Of a stretch of DNA of 64,000 bases, positions 42,518 to 53,618 are shown piece by piece. The stretch's first letter is position 1; the number at the start of each line of letters is the position of its first letter. The DNA is from Mycobacterium haemophilum DSM 44634. Its GTDB lineage: Bacteria > Actinomycetota > Actinomycetes > Mycobacteriales > Mycobacteriaceae. The stretch is from NCBI RefSeq assembly GCF_000340435.2, contig NZ_CP011883.2, positions 3,766,687 through 3,830,686 on the forward strand. Direction: 5' to 3'. The notes beneath the pieces were generated by a model. It was given only the letters and a program-made list of their open reading frames with translations, did no database searches and was not told the DNA's origin. The translations under genes and the position numbers were made by a program.

Positions 42518-43409
42518 GACACACATTGTGCCTGAGATAAGAATCCCGGCCGGCGGGCTGCTCGACTGGTACCAACAATCGCGCCGTGACTTGCCCTGGC
42601 GACAGCCCGGTGTCACCGCATGGCAAATCCTGGTCAGCGAGTTCATGTTGCAGCAGACGCCGGTGGCTCGGGTGTTGTCGATCTGGCCAGATTGGGTGCG
42701 ACGCTGGCCCACCCCGTCGGCCACCGCCGCGGCCAGCGCAGCGGACGTACTACGCGCCTGGGGCAAGCTGGGCTATCCGAGGCGGGCCAAGCGTTTACAC
42801 GAGTGCGCCACCGTCATCGCACGTGACCACGGCGATGCGGTTCCCGACGACGTCGATACCTTGCTGAGGTTGCCGGGCGTCGGCAGCTACACCGCACGAG
42901 CCATCGCGTGCTTCGCCTACCGTCAGCCGGTGCCGGTGGTGGACACTAATGTGCGTCGCGTGGTGGCCCGCGCCGTGCATGGCCGAGCCGAGGCCGGCCC
43001 GCCATCTGCAACGCGCGACCATGCCGACGTCTCGGCACTGCTGCCGGGCGAGGAAGCAGCGCCACAATTTTCGGTGGCGCTGATGGAGTTGGGCGCGATC
43101 GTGTGCACGGCGCGGTCGCCGCGATGCGGGTTGTGCCCACTCAATGAATGCGCATGGCGGCATGCGGGCTATCCGCCCGCCCAAGGGCCGGCGCGGCGCG
43201 TGCAGCAATACGCGGGAACCGACCGTCAGGTTCGCGGGCGGCTGCTGGATGTGTTGCGCGCCAAGGATTCTCCGGTTACCGGAGCCGAGCTGGACGTGGC
43301 CTGGCTAACCGATTGCGCCCAGCGTGACCGGGCGCTCGATTCGTTGCTTGCGGACGGCCTGGTGACCCGTACAACTGACGGCCGGTTCGCTTTGGCCGGC
43401 GAGGGCTGA
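42516..43409 (+). CDS. mutY: MutY, A/G-specific adenine glycosylase (Rv3589-like)
   Basis: This is a 297-residue HhH-GPD glycosylase that removes A opposite 8-oxoG. Catalytic Glu42 is in VSEFMLQQTPV, the hairpin LRLPGVGSYTARAI is followed by VPVVDTNVRRVVAR with the catalytic Asp, and the 4Fe-4S loop is CTARSPRCGLCPLNEC (C-x6-C-x2-C-x5-C). ATG 42516 is the best family-length start; GTG 42528 is an alternative. The C-terminal domain is short and lacks the full Nudix-like region, as in other mycobacteria. Confidence 0.93.
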   Translation: MTHIVPEIRIPAGGLLDWYQQSRRDLPWRQPGVTAWQILVSEFMLQQTPVARVLSIWPDWVRRWPTPSATAAASAADVLRAWGKLGYPRRAKRLHECATVIARDHGDAVPDDVDTLLRLPGVGSYTARAIACFAYRQPVPVVDTNVRRVVARAVHGRAEAGPPSATRDHADVSALLPGEEAAPQFSVALMELGAIVCTARSPRCGLCPLNECAWRHAGYPPAQGPARRVQQYAGTDRQVRGRLLDVLRAKDSPVTGAELDVAWLTDCAQRDRALDSLLADGLVTRTTDGRFALAGEG

Positions 43410-43415
43410 GCGCCG

Positions 43416-44186
43416 TCAGGCACGCCCGGCGCAGCCCGCGAAGAAAGACTCGACAGCCTGCCGATATACCTGCGTTGCCTCATCGTGAATCAGATGACCA
43501 GCTTCGGGGACATGCAAGTAGGTTGTCCGACAAGCAGTTTTGGTCATGGCGAGCATCTGGCCGGGCGGCGTGACCGAGGTGCCCGCCTCAATCAGCAGCG
43601 CTGGCGACCGCACGGCAAGCCAGTGCTCCCAGTAGTCGCGGGTGCCCCACTCGGCGGCGATCTCGATCCATCGTGAAGTGTGACCATGCAGCTGCCAACC
43701 GGTGGAGGTGCGGTCAAAGGCATCCAGAAAATACTGACCGGCGACAGGCCCGAATTCATTGAATACCTGTTCGGCAGAGTCGAATTCGACCGGAAGACCA
43801 TGCAACCAGGGCTCCCATGGACCGGTGCTGCGGCCACGAAAGTCTGGCGCCATATCCTCGACCACCAGGGCCGAGACCAAATCCGGACGTTCAGCGGCCA
43901 GACACCAGGAGTGCATGGCACCCATAGAATGCCCGACCAGCCGGGCCGGCACTCCCAACGTACTCACCGCATCGGCCAGATCGGTCACGAAGCGTTCGGT
44001 GCTGATCGGGTATGGATCGACGACGTCACGGCCCCGGTGCCACGGCGCGTCGTAGGTGTAAACGGTGCCCAGCTGGCTGAGCCACGGCAGCTGACGCGAC
44101 CAGGTGCTACCCCGGCCCATCAGACCGTGGACCAGGACCAACGGTTCGCCGCGTCCGCCGCGGCAGGTCAACAGATTGGTGGGCAC
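43416..44186 (-). CDS. Alpha/beta hydrolase (Rv3591c-like)
   Basis: This is a 256-residue alpha/beta hydrolase. LVLVHGLMGRGSTW forms the oxyanion region, VGHSMGAMHSW the nucleophile elbow with Ser, and PEAGHLIHDE the catalytic His. The substrate is unknown. It converges with mutY at a 6-bp gap; in H37Rv PE_PGRS58 lies between the two. It is divergent from mhuD across 60 bp. Confidence 0.88.
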   Translation of the reverse strand: MPTNLLTCRGGRGEPLVLVHGLMGRGSTWSRQLPWLSQLGTVYTYDAPWHRGRDVVDPYPISTERFVTDLADAVSTLGVPARLVGHSMGAMHSWCLAAERPDLVSALVVEDMAPDFRGRSTGPWEPWLHGLPVEFDSAEQVFNEFGPVAGQYFLDAFDRTSTGWQLHGHTSRWIEIAAEWGTRDYWEHWLAVRSPALLIEAGTSVTPPGQMLAMTKTACRTTYLHVPEAGHLIHDEATQVYRQAVESFFAGCAGRA

Positions 44187-44246
44187 CCAACCATCTTGCC
44201 GTGACTAGCCGTCGTCGCCGGGCGGGGGCCGCGGTAGCCTAGCCGA

Positions 44247-44564
44247 ATGCCAGTGGTGAAGATCAATGCAATCGAGGTACCCGCCGATGCTGGCCCCGAA
44301 CTGGAAAGGCGGTTCGCCCACCGCGCGCATGCGGTCGAGAACTCTCCAGGCTTCCTCGGCTTTCAGCTGCTCCGCCCGGTCAAAGGCGAAAACCGATATT
44401 TCGTGGTGACACACTGGGAGTCCGATGAAGCATTCCAGGCGTGGGCGAACGGTCCCGCCATCGAAGCCCACGCTGGTCACCGTGCCAACCCGGTGGCGAC
44501 TGGCTCGTCGCTGCTGGAATTCGAGGTTGTGCTGGACGTTGCCGCGACCGGCCAGACGAGCTAG
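44247..44564 (+). CDS. mhuD: MhuD, heme-degrading monooxygenase (Rv3592-like)
   Basis: This is a 105-residue ABM-fold protein of the IsdG family that cleaves heme to mycobilin and iron without releasing CO. The key residues Asn7 (KINAIE), Trp66 (EAFQAW) and heme-ligand His75 (AIEAHAGHRA) are all present. It acts as a dimer in the cytoplasm. No convincing IdeR box was found in the 60-bp upstream gap. The lpqF start probably overlaps its 3' end. Confidence 0.95.
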   Translation: MPVVKINAIEVPADAGPELERRFAHRAHAVENSPGFLGFQLLRPVKGENRYFVVTHWESDEAFQAWANGPAIEAHAGHRANPVATGSSLLEFEVVLDVAATGQTS

Positions 44565-45903
44565 CCGGCGCCTCGCACGACACCGCGCGGTGGCGGTAAC
44601 TGCCACCGCCGCGCTGGTCGTGACCCTGGCGCCGGGTTGCTCCCGTTCTGCTGCCCCGCACGCGAACGCCGCGGATCCGGGACTGCGGATCGACACTAGG
44701 ACTCCTCCCGGTGTACGTGCCCAGCAGACCATGGACATGCTCAACTCGGACTGGCCCATCGGCTCGGTCGGAGTTCGCACCCTCGCGTCGCATGACATGG
44801 TGGACTCGATCCGAACCACCATGGAAGAGCTATGGTGGGATCGTCCGTTCACCCTCGACGGTGTAGACATCAGCGCCAGCGTCGCAACGCTGCACCTCAT
44901 TTCCTCCTACGGTGCACGACAGGACATCCGGATTCACACCGACGACGATGGCTGGGTTGATCGGTTCGACCTCAATACGCAGTCACCGTCGATCACCTCG
45001 TGGCACGACGTCGACGCCGTGCTGAGCAAGACCGGCGCCCGCTACTCGTACCAGGTCGCCAAGGTCGATAACGGTCGATGCGATCCGGTGCAGGGCACCA
45101 ACACCGCCGAATCCCTACCGTTAGCATCGATTTTCAAGTTGTACGTGCTGCACGCCCTGGCGGATGCGGTCCGCAACGGCACGGTGTCCTGGGACGATCA
45201 ACTAACCGTCACCGACAAGAGCAGAGCTGTAGGCTCTTCAGGTCTGGAATTGCCTCCCGGAGCACATGTTTCAGTTCGTACTGCCGCCGAGAAGATGATC
45301 GCCACTAGCGACAACATGGCCACCGACCTGCTAATCGACAGAATGGGCACGCAGGCCATCGAGGAAGCGCTCGTCACGGCCGGCCATCACGATCCGGCCA
45401 GCATGACTCCGTTCCCCACCATGTACGAGCTGTTCTCGGTGGGCTGGGGTCAACCAGATCTACGCAGCCAATGGAAGCAGGCACCCCAGCAACTGCGTGC
45501 CCAGTTGCTGCAGCAGGCGAATTCCACCCCCTACCAACCGGATCCAACCCGCGCCCACACCCCGGCCTCCAGTTACGGCGCGGAATGGTACGGCAGCGCC
45601 GAAGACATCTGCCGAATCCACGCGGCACTGCAAGCCGACGCCGTCGGCCAAGCCACACCCGTCAAACAGATTCTGTCCGCTGTCGCGGGTATCCAGCTGG
45701 ATCGCAGCGAATGGCCGTATATCGGAGCGAAAGCCGGCGGCTTGCCCGGTGACCTCACCTTTAGCTGGTACGCCGTCGACAAGACACAACAGCCTTGGGT
45801 AGTCAGCTTTCAGCTGAACTGGCCCCGCGACCATGGACCGACCGTGACCGGCTGGATGCTCCAGCTCGCCAAGCAGGTGTTCGCGCTGTTGGTGCCGCGA
45901 TAA
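44539..45903 (+). CDS. lpqF: LpqF, beta-lactamase-like serine hydrolase lipoprotein (Rv3593-like)
   Basis: This is a 454-residue lipoprotein with a penicillin-binding/beta-lactamase-like C-terminal domain. SxxK is SIFK in LPLASIFKLYVLHALADA, SDN is in IATSDNMATDLLIDRM, and the KTG-like box is GAKAGGLPGD. These support a serine hydrolase acting outside the membrane. TTG 44539 is chosen because it yields a basic n-region (PRPARRASRRLARHR), hydrophobic core and lipobox LAPGC with Cys34. GTG 44590 would remove the positive charges. With the TTG start it overlaps mhuD by 26 nt. Rv3594 does not follow it as it would in H37Rv. Confidence 0.87.
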   Translation: MPRPARRASRRLARHRAVAVTATAALVVTLAPGCSRSAAPHANAADPGLRIDTRTPPGVRAQQTMDMLNSDWPIGSVGVRTLASHDMVDSIRTTMEELWWDRPFTLDGVDISASVATLHLISSYGARQDIRIHTDDDGWVDRFDLNTQSPSITSWHDVDAVLSKTGARYSYQVAKVDNGRCDPVQGTNTAESLPLASIFKLYVLHALADAVRNGTVSWDDQLTVTDKSRAVGSSGLELPPGAHVSVRTAAEKMIATSDNMATDLLIDRMGTQAIEEALVTAGHHDPASMTPFPTMYELFSVGWGQPDLRSQWKQAPQQLRAQLLQQANSTPYQPDPTRAHTPASSYGAEWYGSAEDICRIHAALQADAVGQATPVKQILSAVAGIQLDRSEWPYIGAKAGGLPGDLTFSWYAVDKTQQPWVVSFQLNWPRDHGPTVTGWMLQLAKQVFALLVPR

Positions 45904-46001
45904 CGGTCTCCGCGGTAATGCAGGGCGCGGGGCGGCTGACCGGCGCGGCACGGCGAACAGTGCAACGGTCGTCAGTCTAAACCGCGCGCCGCTGCGGGAT
46001 G

Positions 46002-47414
46002 TCAGCCAGGCAGGCCGGGTTGGCCGGGATCGCCCAGGCTGCCGTTCGAACCTAGCGCACCCACATCGCCGCCCTTGGCCTGAACGCCGTTAGTCCCGAA
46101 TCCACCCAGGCCGCCTCCACCGGGCACGCCGCCCATGCCGGCAGCACCACCGCTACCGGCGGCCCCGCCAAGCCGGGAGCGCCCGCGTGGCCCTGCCACA
46201 GTCCGCCCGCCCCGGCGACGCCGCCGTTGCCGCCATCACCACCGGTGCCGCCGGTACCACCGGTGCCCCCGGTACCACCCATACCGCCCTTGCCGCCGGG
46301 CGCCGGACCTCCGGGGGGAATAACGGCGGCCGCGCCCGGACCGGTGACCTGCAGCACTTGCCCATTACCGCCGGTGCCACCGGTGCCGCCAGCACCGCCC
46401 TGCGCGCCCGCGCCGCCGACGCCGCCCTGACCGCCGAGGCCGCCGGCACCGCCATCGCCGACCAGCATCCGGCATGCCCACCGGCGCCGCCAGCACCGCC
46501 GGCCCCGCCGGTGCCCCGGTGGCGCCGGTGCCGCCGGTGCCACCCGTGCCGCCGATGCCGCCGGGATTGCCGGAGCCGCCGGTGCCCCCGGTGCCGCCGG
46601 TCTGTCCGGGGACCGTGCCGGGCAGACCCATTAAGCCGTCGAGTCCGCTGCCGCGAGGTTGTGCCGGCACCCCGGGCGCCGGATCGGAGACCGGGTTGAC
46701 CCCGTCGACCCCGTGGGCGCCTTGGCCGCCGGGACCGCCAGGTCCGCCGTTGCCGAACAACCACGCGTTGCCGCCGGCACCACCGCCGCCGCCGGCCCCG
46801 CCCAGGGCGGCGGCGGCCCCACCGGCACCACCAGCCCCGCCATTGCCGAATAGCAGCCCACCGTTACCGCCGGCACCACCGAGCGCTCCGGCACCACCGG
46901 AACCGCCGGCCCCACCGTTGCCCCACAACCCCGCACTACCGCCGGGGCCGCCGACCACCCCGGCGGCCGTGCTAGCACCACCTGCTCCACCACTGCCGTA
47001 CAACAACCCACCGGCCCCACCGGACTGGCCCACACCGTTAACGGTGGCCCCAGCCACACCGTCGCCGATCAACGGCCGCCCCAACATGGCCTCGGTGGGC
47101 GCGTTCACCGCGTTCAACACGGCCTGCTCGGCGTTAGCGACCTCGGTGCTCAAATAGGCTGCTGCACCCGAATTCATGAGCTGGACGAACTGTTGGTGAA
47201 ACGCCGCCGCCTGCGCGCTCAGCGCCTGATACGCCTGCGCGTGTGCCGTAAACATCGCCGCGATGCTCGCCGACACTTCATCGGCGCCGGCGGCTAGCAC
47301 ACCAGTTGTCGGGGCCAGGGCCGCCGCACTCGCCGAATTGATCGCTGAACCAATACTCGCTAGATCCGCCGCAGCCGCCGCCACGAACTCCGGCGCCGCA
47401 ACCACAAACGACAT
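46002..47414 (-). pseudogene. PE_PGRS protein gene with three frameshifts (PE_PGRS59-like)
   Basis: ATG 47414 with GAGAGG upstream begins a normal PE domain (MSFVVAAPEFVAAAAADLAS; YxxxD/E-type end region in the first 100 residues), the GRPLIGDG linker and a Gly-Ala-Asn-rich PGRS. Frame 1 gives PGRS sequence down to about 46525, then the Gly-rich reading passes to a second frame (GGAGGAGGHAG) and at about 46470 to a third (MLVGDGGAGGLGGQ). It returns to the first near 46170 and ends at TGA 46002. All three shifts are in the same direction, as expected for three single-base losses that sum to one codon. Either the gene is damaged or the GC-rich repeats were misread. PE_PGRS proteins are exported by type VII secretion. 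Confidence 0.8.
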
Positions 47415-47888
47415 GGGCCACCTCTCGCTACGTTCAGACAGCCCAACGAACTGTCCCACTAGCTAGAAAGAACCAGGTCTGTAGCCTAGCGCCGCGGCGG
47501 CCCTTGTGCGAGGAAACTCCGCAACGATCTTACGGATCTGTTTGACGGTGCACACGGCACCAACTGCGACCTCCCGTAACCACTTCTGGAATGGCAGGGT
47601 CGCCGCGTCTCCGTCGCTGACGGACCGAACCACTCGCTTGCAACGCCGTTCGCACTTTCTCGAACGAACGGGGTATTTCAAACATCTCATTAGCCACGCG
47701 CTGCCACTCATTGGCGGCTGCCAACATCGCGTCAGGACACCGGCCGAAATATATCTCGGCGGAGTTGGCCTCCGGCAGTAACCCTGCTGGCAGCCACCAA
47801 TAGAAGCTACTGCCCGTCGTTTGGGCGGCGAGCCGAATATGCCAGCGGCGCCGGCCCCCAACGACGCTAGCCGACCCGGATGGCTTGG
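47415..47888. other. Gap between clpC1 and the PE_PGRS gene
   Basis: These 474 bp hold the upstream region of the PE_PGRS gene. Minus-strand fragments in two frames (for example AMLAAANEWQRVANEMFEIP at 47665-47730) look protein-like for short runs, but no start, ribosome site and family match agree. I read it as non-coding or as an unidentifiable gene remnant. Confidence 0.5.
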
Positions 47889-50435
<2,547 letters not shown>

Positions 50436-50660
50436 CGGCGGTTACCTGCTCTCCCTCACCATCAATACAACCCGCTATCGGCCCCGTGGGGCCGGAACCG
50501 TGTACCTGCCGTCCACTGTAATGGTCGGCCGGCCAGGGTTCCTAACCTTGGTCGTTCCCGGTGGCTTGAAGTATCTGAGCCTTCAGCCCTACGACATCAG
50601 GGCCTTAACATCAGAAACGAGGAAAACCGCCGAATCGTTTCCGCCAGCTGCTGGCGATTA

Positions 50661-50676
50661 GTTCGCCAGCAGCGAA
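50661..50676. promoter_or_regulatory. ClgR-like operator upstream of clpC1
   Basis: GTTCGCCAGCAGCGAA fits the actinobacterial ClgR pattern GTTCGC-N5-GCG and has TTCGC/GCGAA arms. It lies 226 bp from the clpC1 start, between that gene and the lsr2 terminator. Confidence 0.5.
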
Positions 50677-50689
50677 AGCGACAAAAGCA

Positions 50690-50723
50690 CCGATGCCCGG
50701 GCCCTTAAGGGCCCGGGCATCGG
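50690..50723 (-). terminator. 34-bp perfect palindrome terminating lsr2
   Basis: The 17-base arm CCGATGCCCGGGCCCTT is followed at once by its exact reverse complement. It lies 11 bp beyond the lsr2 stop, and on that strand a TTTT run follows, so it should act as an intrinsic terminator insulating clpC1. Confidence 0.8.
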
Positions 50724-50734
50724 TAAGCAACTTG

Positions 50735-51073
50735 TTAGGTCGCCGCGTGGAATGCGTCGATGACGTCAGCCGGAATACGGCCACGAGTCGACACATTGTG
50801 CCCGTTCCGACGAGCCCATTCCCGGATCGCCGCGCTCTGTTCGCGATCCATCGCCCCACGGCCACGTCCAGAACTGGAACGTCCTCGCCGCCGACCGCCG
50901 ACGCGGCGTCCGGCAGACACCCATTGCCTCAGATCGCCGCGCAGTTTCGCGGCATTCTTGTTCGTAAGGTCGATCTCGTAGGTTACCCCGTCAAGCCCGA
51001 ATTCGACCGTTTCGTCGGCGGCGCCCGCACCGTCGAAATCATCGACCAAGGTGACGGTCACTTTCTTCGCCAT
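50735..51073 (-). CDS. lsr2: Lsr2, nucleoid-associated H-NS-like silencer
   Basis: This is a 112-residue Lsr2. The N-terminal oligomerisation domain starts AKKVTVTLVDDFDGAGAADE, a basic linker (GRRVGGRRRGRSSSGRGRG) follows, and the C-terminal AT-hook-like DNA-binding domain has NVSTRGRIPADVIDAFHA with the minor-groove RGR. The frame is open 18 codons upstream, but Met at 51073 is the family start. It silences AT-rich and horizontally acquired DNA. The 115 bp upstream carries its promoter. Confidence 0.97.
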   Translation of the reverse strand: MAKKVTVTLVDDFDGAGAADETVEFGLDGVTYEIDLTNKNAAKLRGDLRQWVSAGRRVGGRRRGRSSSGRGRGAMDREQSAAIREWARRNGHNVSTRGRIPADVIDAFHAAT

Positions 51074-51188
51074 TATCTTACCCTCGCATTTCTTCCTGAG
51101 CAGTTGCTGAGCAGTTTGGAACAACATCCCCGGGTACTAATCTGCCATAAGAACGCCGCATACTCAATCTCGACACAACACGAACTGT

Positions 51189-52712
51189 TCAGTTGGAGTG
51201 CGGCCGAACAATCGGGAACAAAACAGTCTCCCTAATTGACAGTCCGGTCAAAGACATCAACAACCGGTCGATACCCATTCCAGTTCCGGTGCATGGCGGC
51301 ATCGCGTACTCCAGTGCGGCCAGAAAATCCTCATCGAGTGCCATCGCCTCATCGTCCCCGGCGGCTGCAGCGCGGGCTTGTTGACCAAATCTTTCCCGCT
51401 GCACGACAGGATCGTTTAATTCGGAGTACCCCGTGGCCAGTTCAACGCCCCGCAGGTAGAGATCCCATTTCTCGGTCACTCCGGGGATGCTTCGGTGCTG
51501 GCGGGTCAAAGGCGTTGTCTCCACCGGAAAATCCTTGACAAATGTGGGCGCGCTCAGGGTGTTACCCACTGTGTGTTCCCATAGTTCCTCGACGAGTTTT
51601 CCGTGTCCGTAGCTGGGCTTGTCAAGAATCTCTGGGCCAATCTCGGGGCCAAGACGATCCGCGATGGCTCGCAGCCGATCGACCGTCGTCTGCGGCGTGA
51701 TCTCTTCACCCAGCACAGCCGACAGGGACGGATACATTTGTATCGTCGCCCATTCTCCATCTATGTCGTAGACGCTGCCGTCGGGCAGCGGTAGTTGTCT
51801 GGTCCCGATCGCCTCGTCGGCCACCTCTTGAATAAGCTCTCGAGTGACGACCGCCGAATCGTCATAGGTTCCGTAGGTCTGATAGGTCTCGAGCATGGAG
51901 AATTCCGGGGAATGCGTAGAATCGGCGCCTTCGTTTCGGAACACTCGATTAAGTTCGAAGACCTTGTCGAAACCACCGACGATGCATCGCTTGAGGAACA
52001 GTTCAGGTGCGATCCGCAGGTACAGATCGATGTCCAGGGCATTGGAATGTGTGGTGAACGGCCGGGCCGCCGCGCCACCGGCCAGTGTCTGCAACATAGG
52101 CGTCTCAACTTCGAGAAACCCGCGCCGTTCTAACGCAGTCCGTATCGCACGGATAACGGCGATCCTCTGACGAGCTACCGTTCGCGCTTGCGGGCGGACA
52201 ATCAGGTCGACATAACGCTGTCGCACCCGCGACTCTTCACTCATCTCCTTATGCGCGACCGGCAGCGGCCGCAACGACTTGGATGCCATCTGCCACGAAT
52301 CGGCAAGAACTGATAACTCGCCGCGACGTGAACTGATCACGTTCCCGTGCACATAGACGATGTCGCCAAGATCGACATCGGCTTTCCACGCGTCGAGCGC
52401 TTCGGAACCAACCTTGTCGAGGCTGATCATTACCTGCATGTTGGTGCCGTCACCGTCCTGCAGTGTCGCAAAGCACAGCTTCCCCGAATTACGCGCAAAT
52501 ATCACCCGACCCGCGATCCCAACAATGTCATCGGTGGCGGAGTCGGTTGCCAGGTCGGGATAGGCGGCGCGAACCTGCGCCAGGGTATGAGTGCGTTCGA
52601 TGGCGACCGGGTACGGGTCGCGTCCCTGGGCCAACAGACGAGCACGCTTATCCCGGCGAATCCGAAACTGCTCAGGAAGAGCCTCGTCGGTTTCCGGCGG
52701 GTCGGCGTTCAC
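51189..52712 (-). CDS. lysS: Lysyl-tRNA synthetase LysS
   Basis: This is a 507-residue class IIb aminoacyl-tRNA synthetase. An N-terminal OB-fold for the anticodon (GRVIFARNSGKLCFATLQDG) is followed by the catalytic core: motif 2 FELNRVFRNEGADSTHSPEF and motif 3 GTGMGIDRLLMSLTG with the ATP-binding Arg. It acts in translation. It lies downstream of the folate/pantothenate genes with a 79-bp gap to coaX. Confidence 0.96.
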   Translation of the reverse strand: MNADPPETDEALPEQFRIRRDKRARLLAQGRDPYPVAIERTHTLAQVRAAYPDLATDSATDDIVGIAGRVIFARNSGKLCFATLQDGDGTNMQVMISLDKVGSEALDAWKADVDLGDIVYVHGNVISSRRGELSVLADSWQMASKSLRPLPVAHKEMSEESRVRQRYVDLIVRPQARTVARQRIAVIRAIRTALERRGFLEVETPMLQTLAGGAAARPFTTHSNALDIDLYLRIAPELFLKRCIVGGFDKVFELNRVFRNEGADSTHSPEFSMLETYQTYGTYDDSAVVTRELIQEVADEAIGTRQLPLPDGSVYDIDGEWATIQMYPSLSAVLGEEITPQTTVDRLRAIADRLGPEIGPEILDKPSYGHGKLVEELWEHTVGNTLSAPTFVKDFPVETTPLTRQHRSIPGVTEKWDLYLRGVELATGYSELNDPVVQRERFGQQARAAAAGDDEAMALDEDFLAALEYAMPPCTGTGMGIDRLLMSLTGLSIRETVLFPIVRPHSN

Positions 52713-52723
52713 GACGTGCCAGC

Positions 52724-52771
52724 TTAAATGACCTCACACCGGCACTGTTCGGTGGCGTCGAGCAACGTCAC
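52724..52771 (-). CDS. Possible micro-ORF between lysS and coaX (Rv3599c position)
   Basis: A 15-codon GTG-started frame reads VTLLDATEQCRCEVI and ends in TAA 11 bp before lysS. The same frame is open upstream into the coaX end without a standard start, which would give up to about 27 residues. H37Rv annotates a 27-residue hypothetical (Rv3599c) in this gap. No domain can be read, and it may be only a leader or chance frame. Confidence 0.3.
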   Translation of the reverse strand: MTLLDATEQCRCEVI

Positions 52772-52791
52772 ACGCGCGCTGGCGGTCGTCG

Positions 52792-53616
52792 TCAGCGCGC
52801 CGTCTTCAACCGGCCGCGCTGCGCTTCCCGATTGCGTTCGAAGACCAGCCGCAGGCCATGCAGGGTCAGATGCTGGTCGTAATGGTCGACGGTATGCAGC
52901 TCGGGCAGCAGCAGCGGTGCGGTATGTCCGGTGGCCACGACCGCGACCCGATCACCGAGGTCGCCGGAAAATCCCGCTACGTCCTGGCGAATGCGGCCGA
53001 CTAAGCCATCGACCAGCCCAGCAAAGCCGAACACCGCACCGGCTTGCATGCATTCGACCGTGTTTTTACCGACCACCGAGCGGGGTCGGGCCAGCTCGAC
53101 GCGGCGTAGCGCGGCAGAGCGGGCCGCCGCGGCATCCGAAGACACCTGCACCCCGGGCGCAATGGCACCGCCCAGAAACTCCCCCTTGGCCGACACCACG
53201 TCCACGCAAATCGACGACCCGAAATCGACGACGATGGCGGCTTTGCCGAACTTGTGGAACGCCGCCAGGCAGTTCACGATCCGGTCAGCACCCACTTCTT
53301 TCGGGTTGTCGACCAGCAGCGGGATACCGGTGCGCACCCCTGGCTCGATCAGCACGTGCGGCACCGACGGCCAGTACTGATCGAGCATGATCCGCACCTC
53401 GTGCAGCACCGACGGGACGGTCGACAACGCGGCGGCGCCGGTGAGTCGCTCGGAATCCTCACCGATCAAGCCGTCGATGGTCAGGGCCAGTTCGTCCGCG
53501 GTGACCTCGGATTCGGTGCGGATCCGCCATTGCTGCACAACCTTTGCCTGCTCCTTGGATCCGGACAGCAACCCGACGACGGTGTGGGTGTTGCGGACAT
53601 CGATGGCCAGCAGCAC
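52792..53616 (-). CDS. coaX: CoaX, type III pantothenate kinase
   Basis: This is a 274-residue type III pantothenate kinase fold protein (ASKHA family). The phosphate-1 motif is LLAIDVRNTHTVVGL, with GADRIVNCLAAF, VDFGSSICVDVV and GGAIAPGVQVSSDA further on. The first Asp and the later Asp needed for catalysis are visible. In M. tuberculosis the type I CoaA is the main enzyme and CoaX has been reported inactive, so its duty here is open. The GTG start is 2 bp after the panD stop. Confidence 0.92.
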   Translation of the reverse strand: MLLAIDVRNTHTVVGLLSGSKEQAKVVQQWRIRTESEVTADELALTIDGLIGEDSERLTGAAALSTVPSVLHEVRIMLDQYWPSVPHVLIEPGVRTGIPLLVDNPKEVGADRIVNCLAAFHKFGKAAIVVDFGSSICVDVVSAKGEFLGGAIAPGVQVSSDAAAARSAALRRVELARPRSVVGKNTVECMQAGAVFGFAGLVDGLVGRIRQDVAGFSGDLGDRVAVVATGHTAPLLLPELHTVDHYDQHLTLHGLRLVFERNREAQRGRLKTAR

Positions 53617-53618
53617 AG

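Noticed and set aside
44187..44246. IdeR box expected upstream of mhuD
   Set aside because: Only a short TAGCCTAGCC stretch is present, with no dyad of the required length.
46474..47157. Plus-strand Pro-rich frame across the PE_PGRS gene
   Set aside because: The antisense of Gly-Gly-Ala repeats always reads as Pro-rich; there is no start signal.
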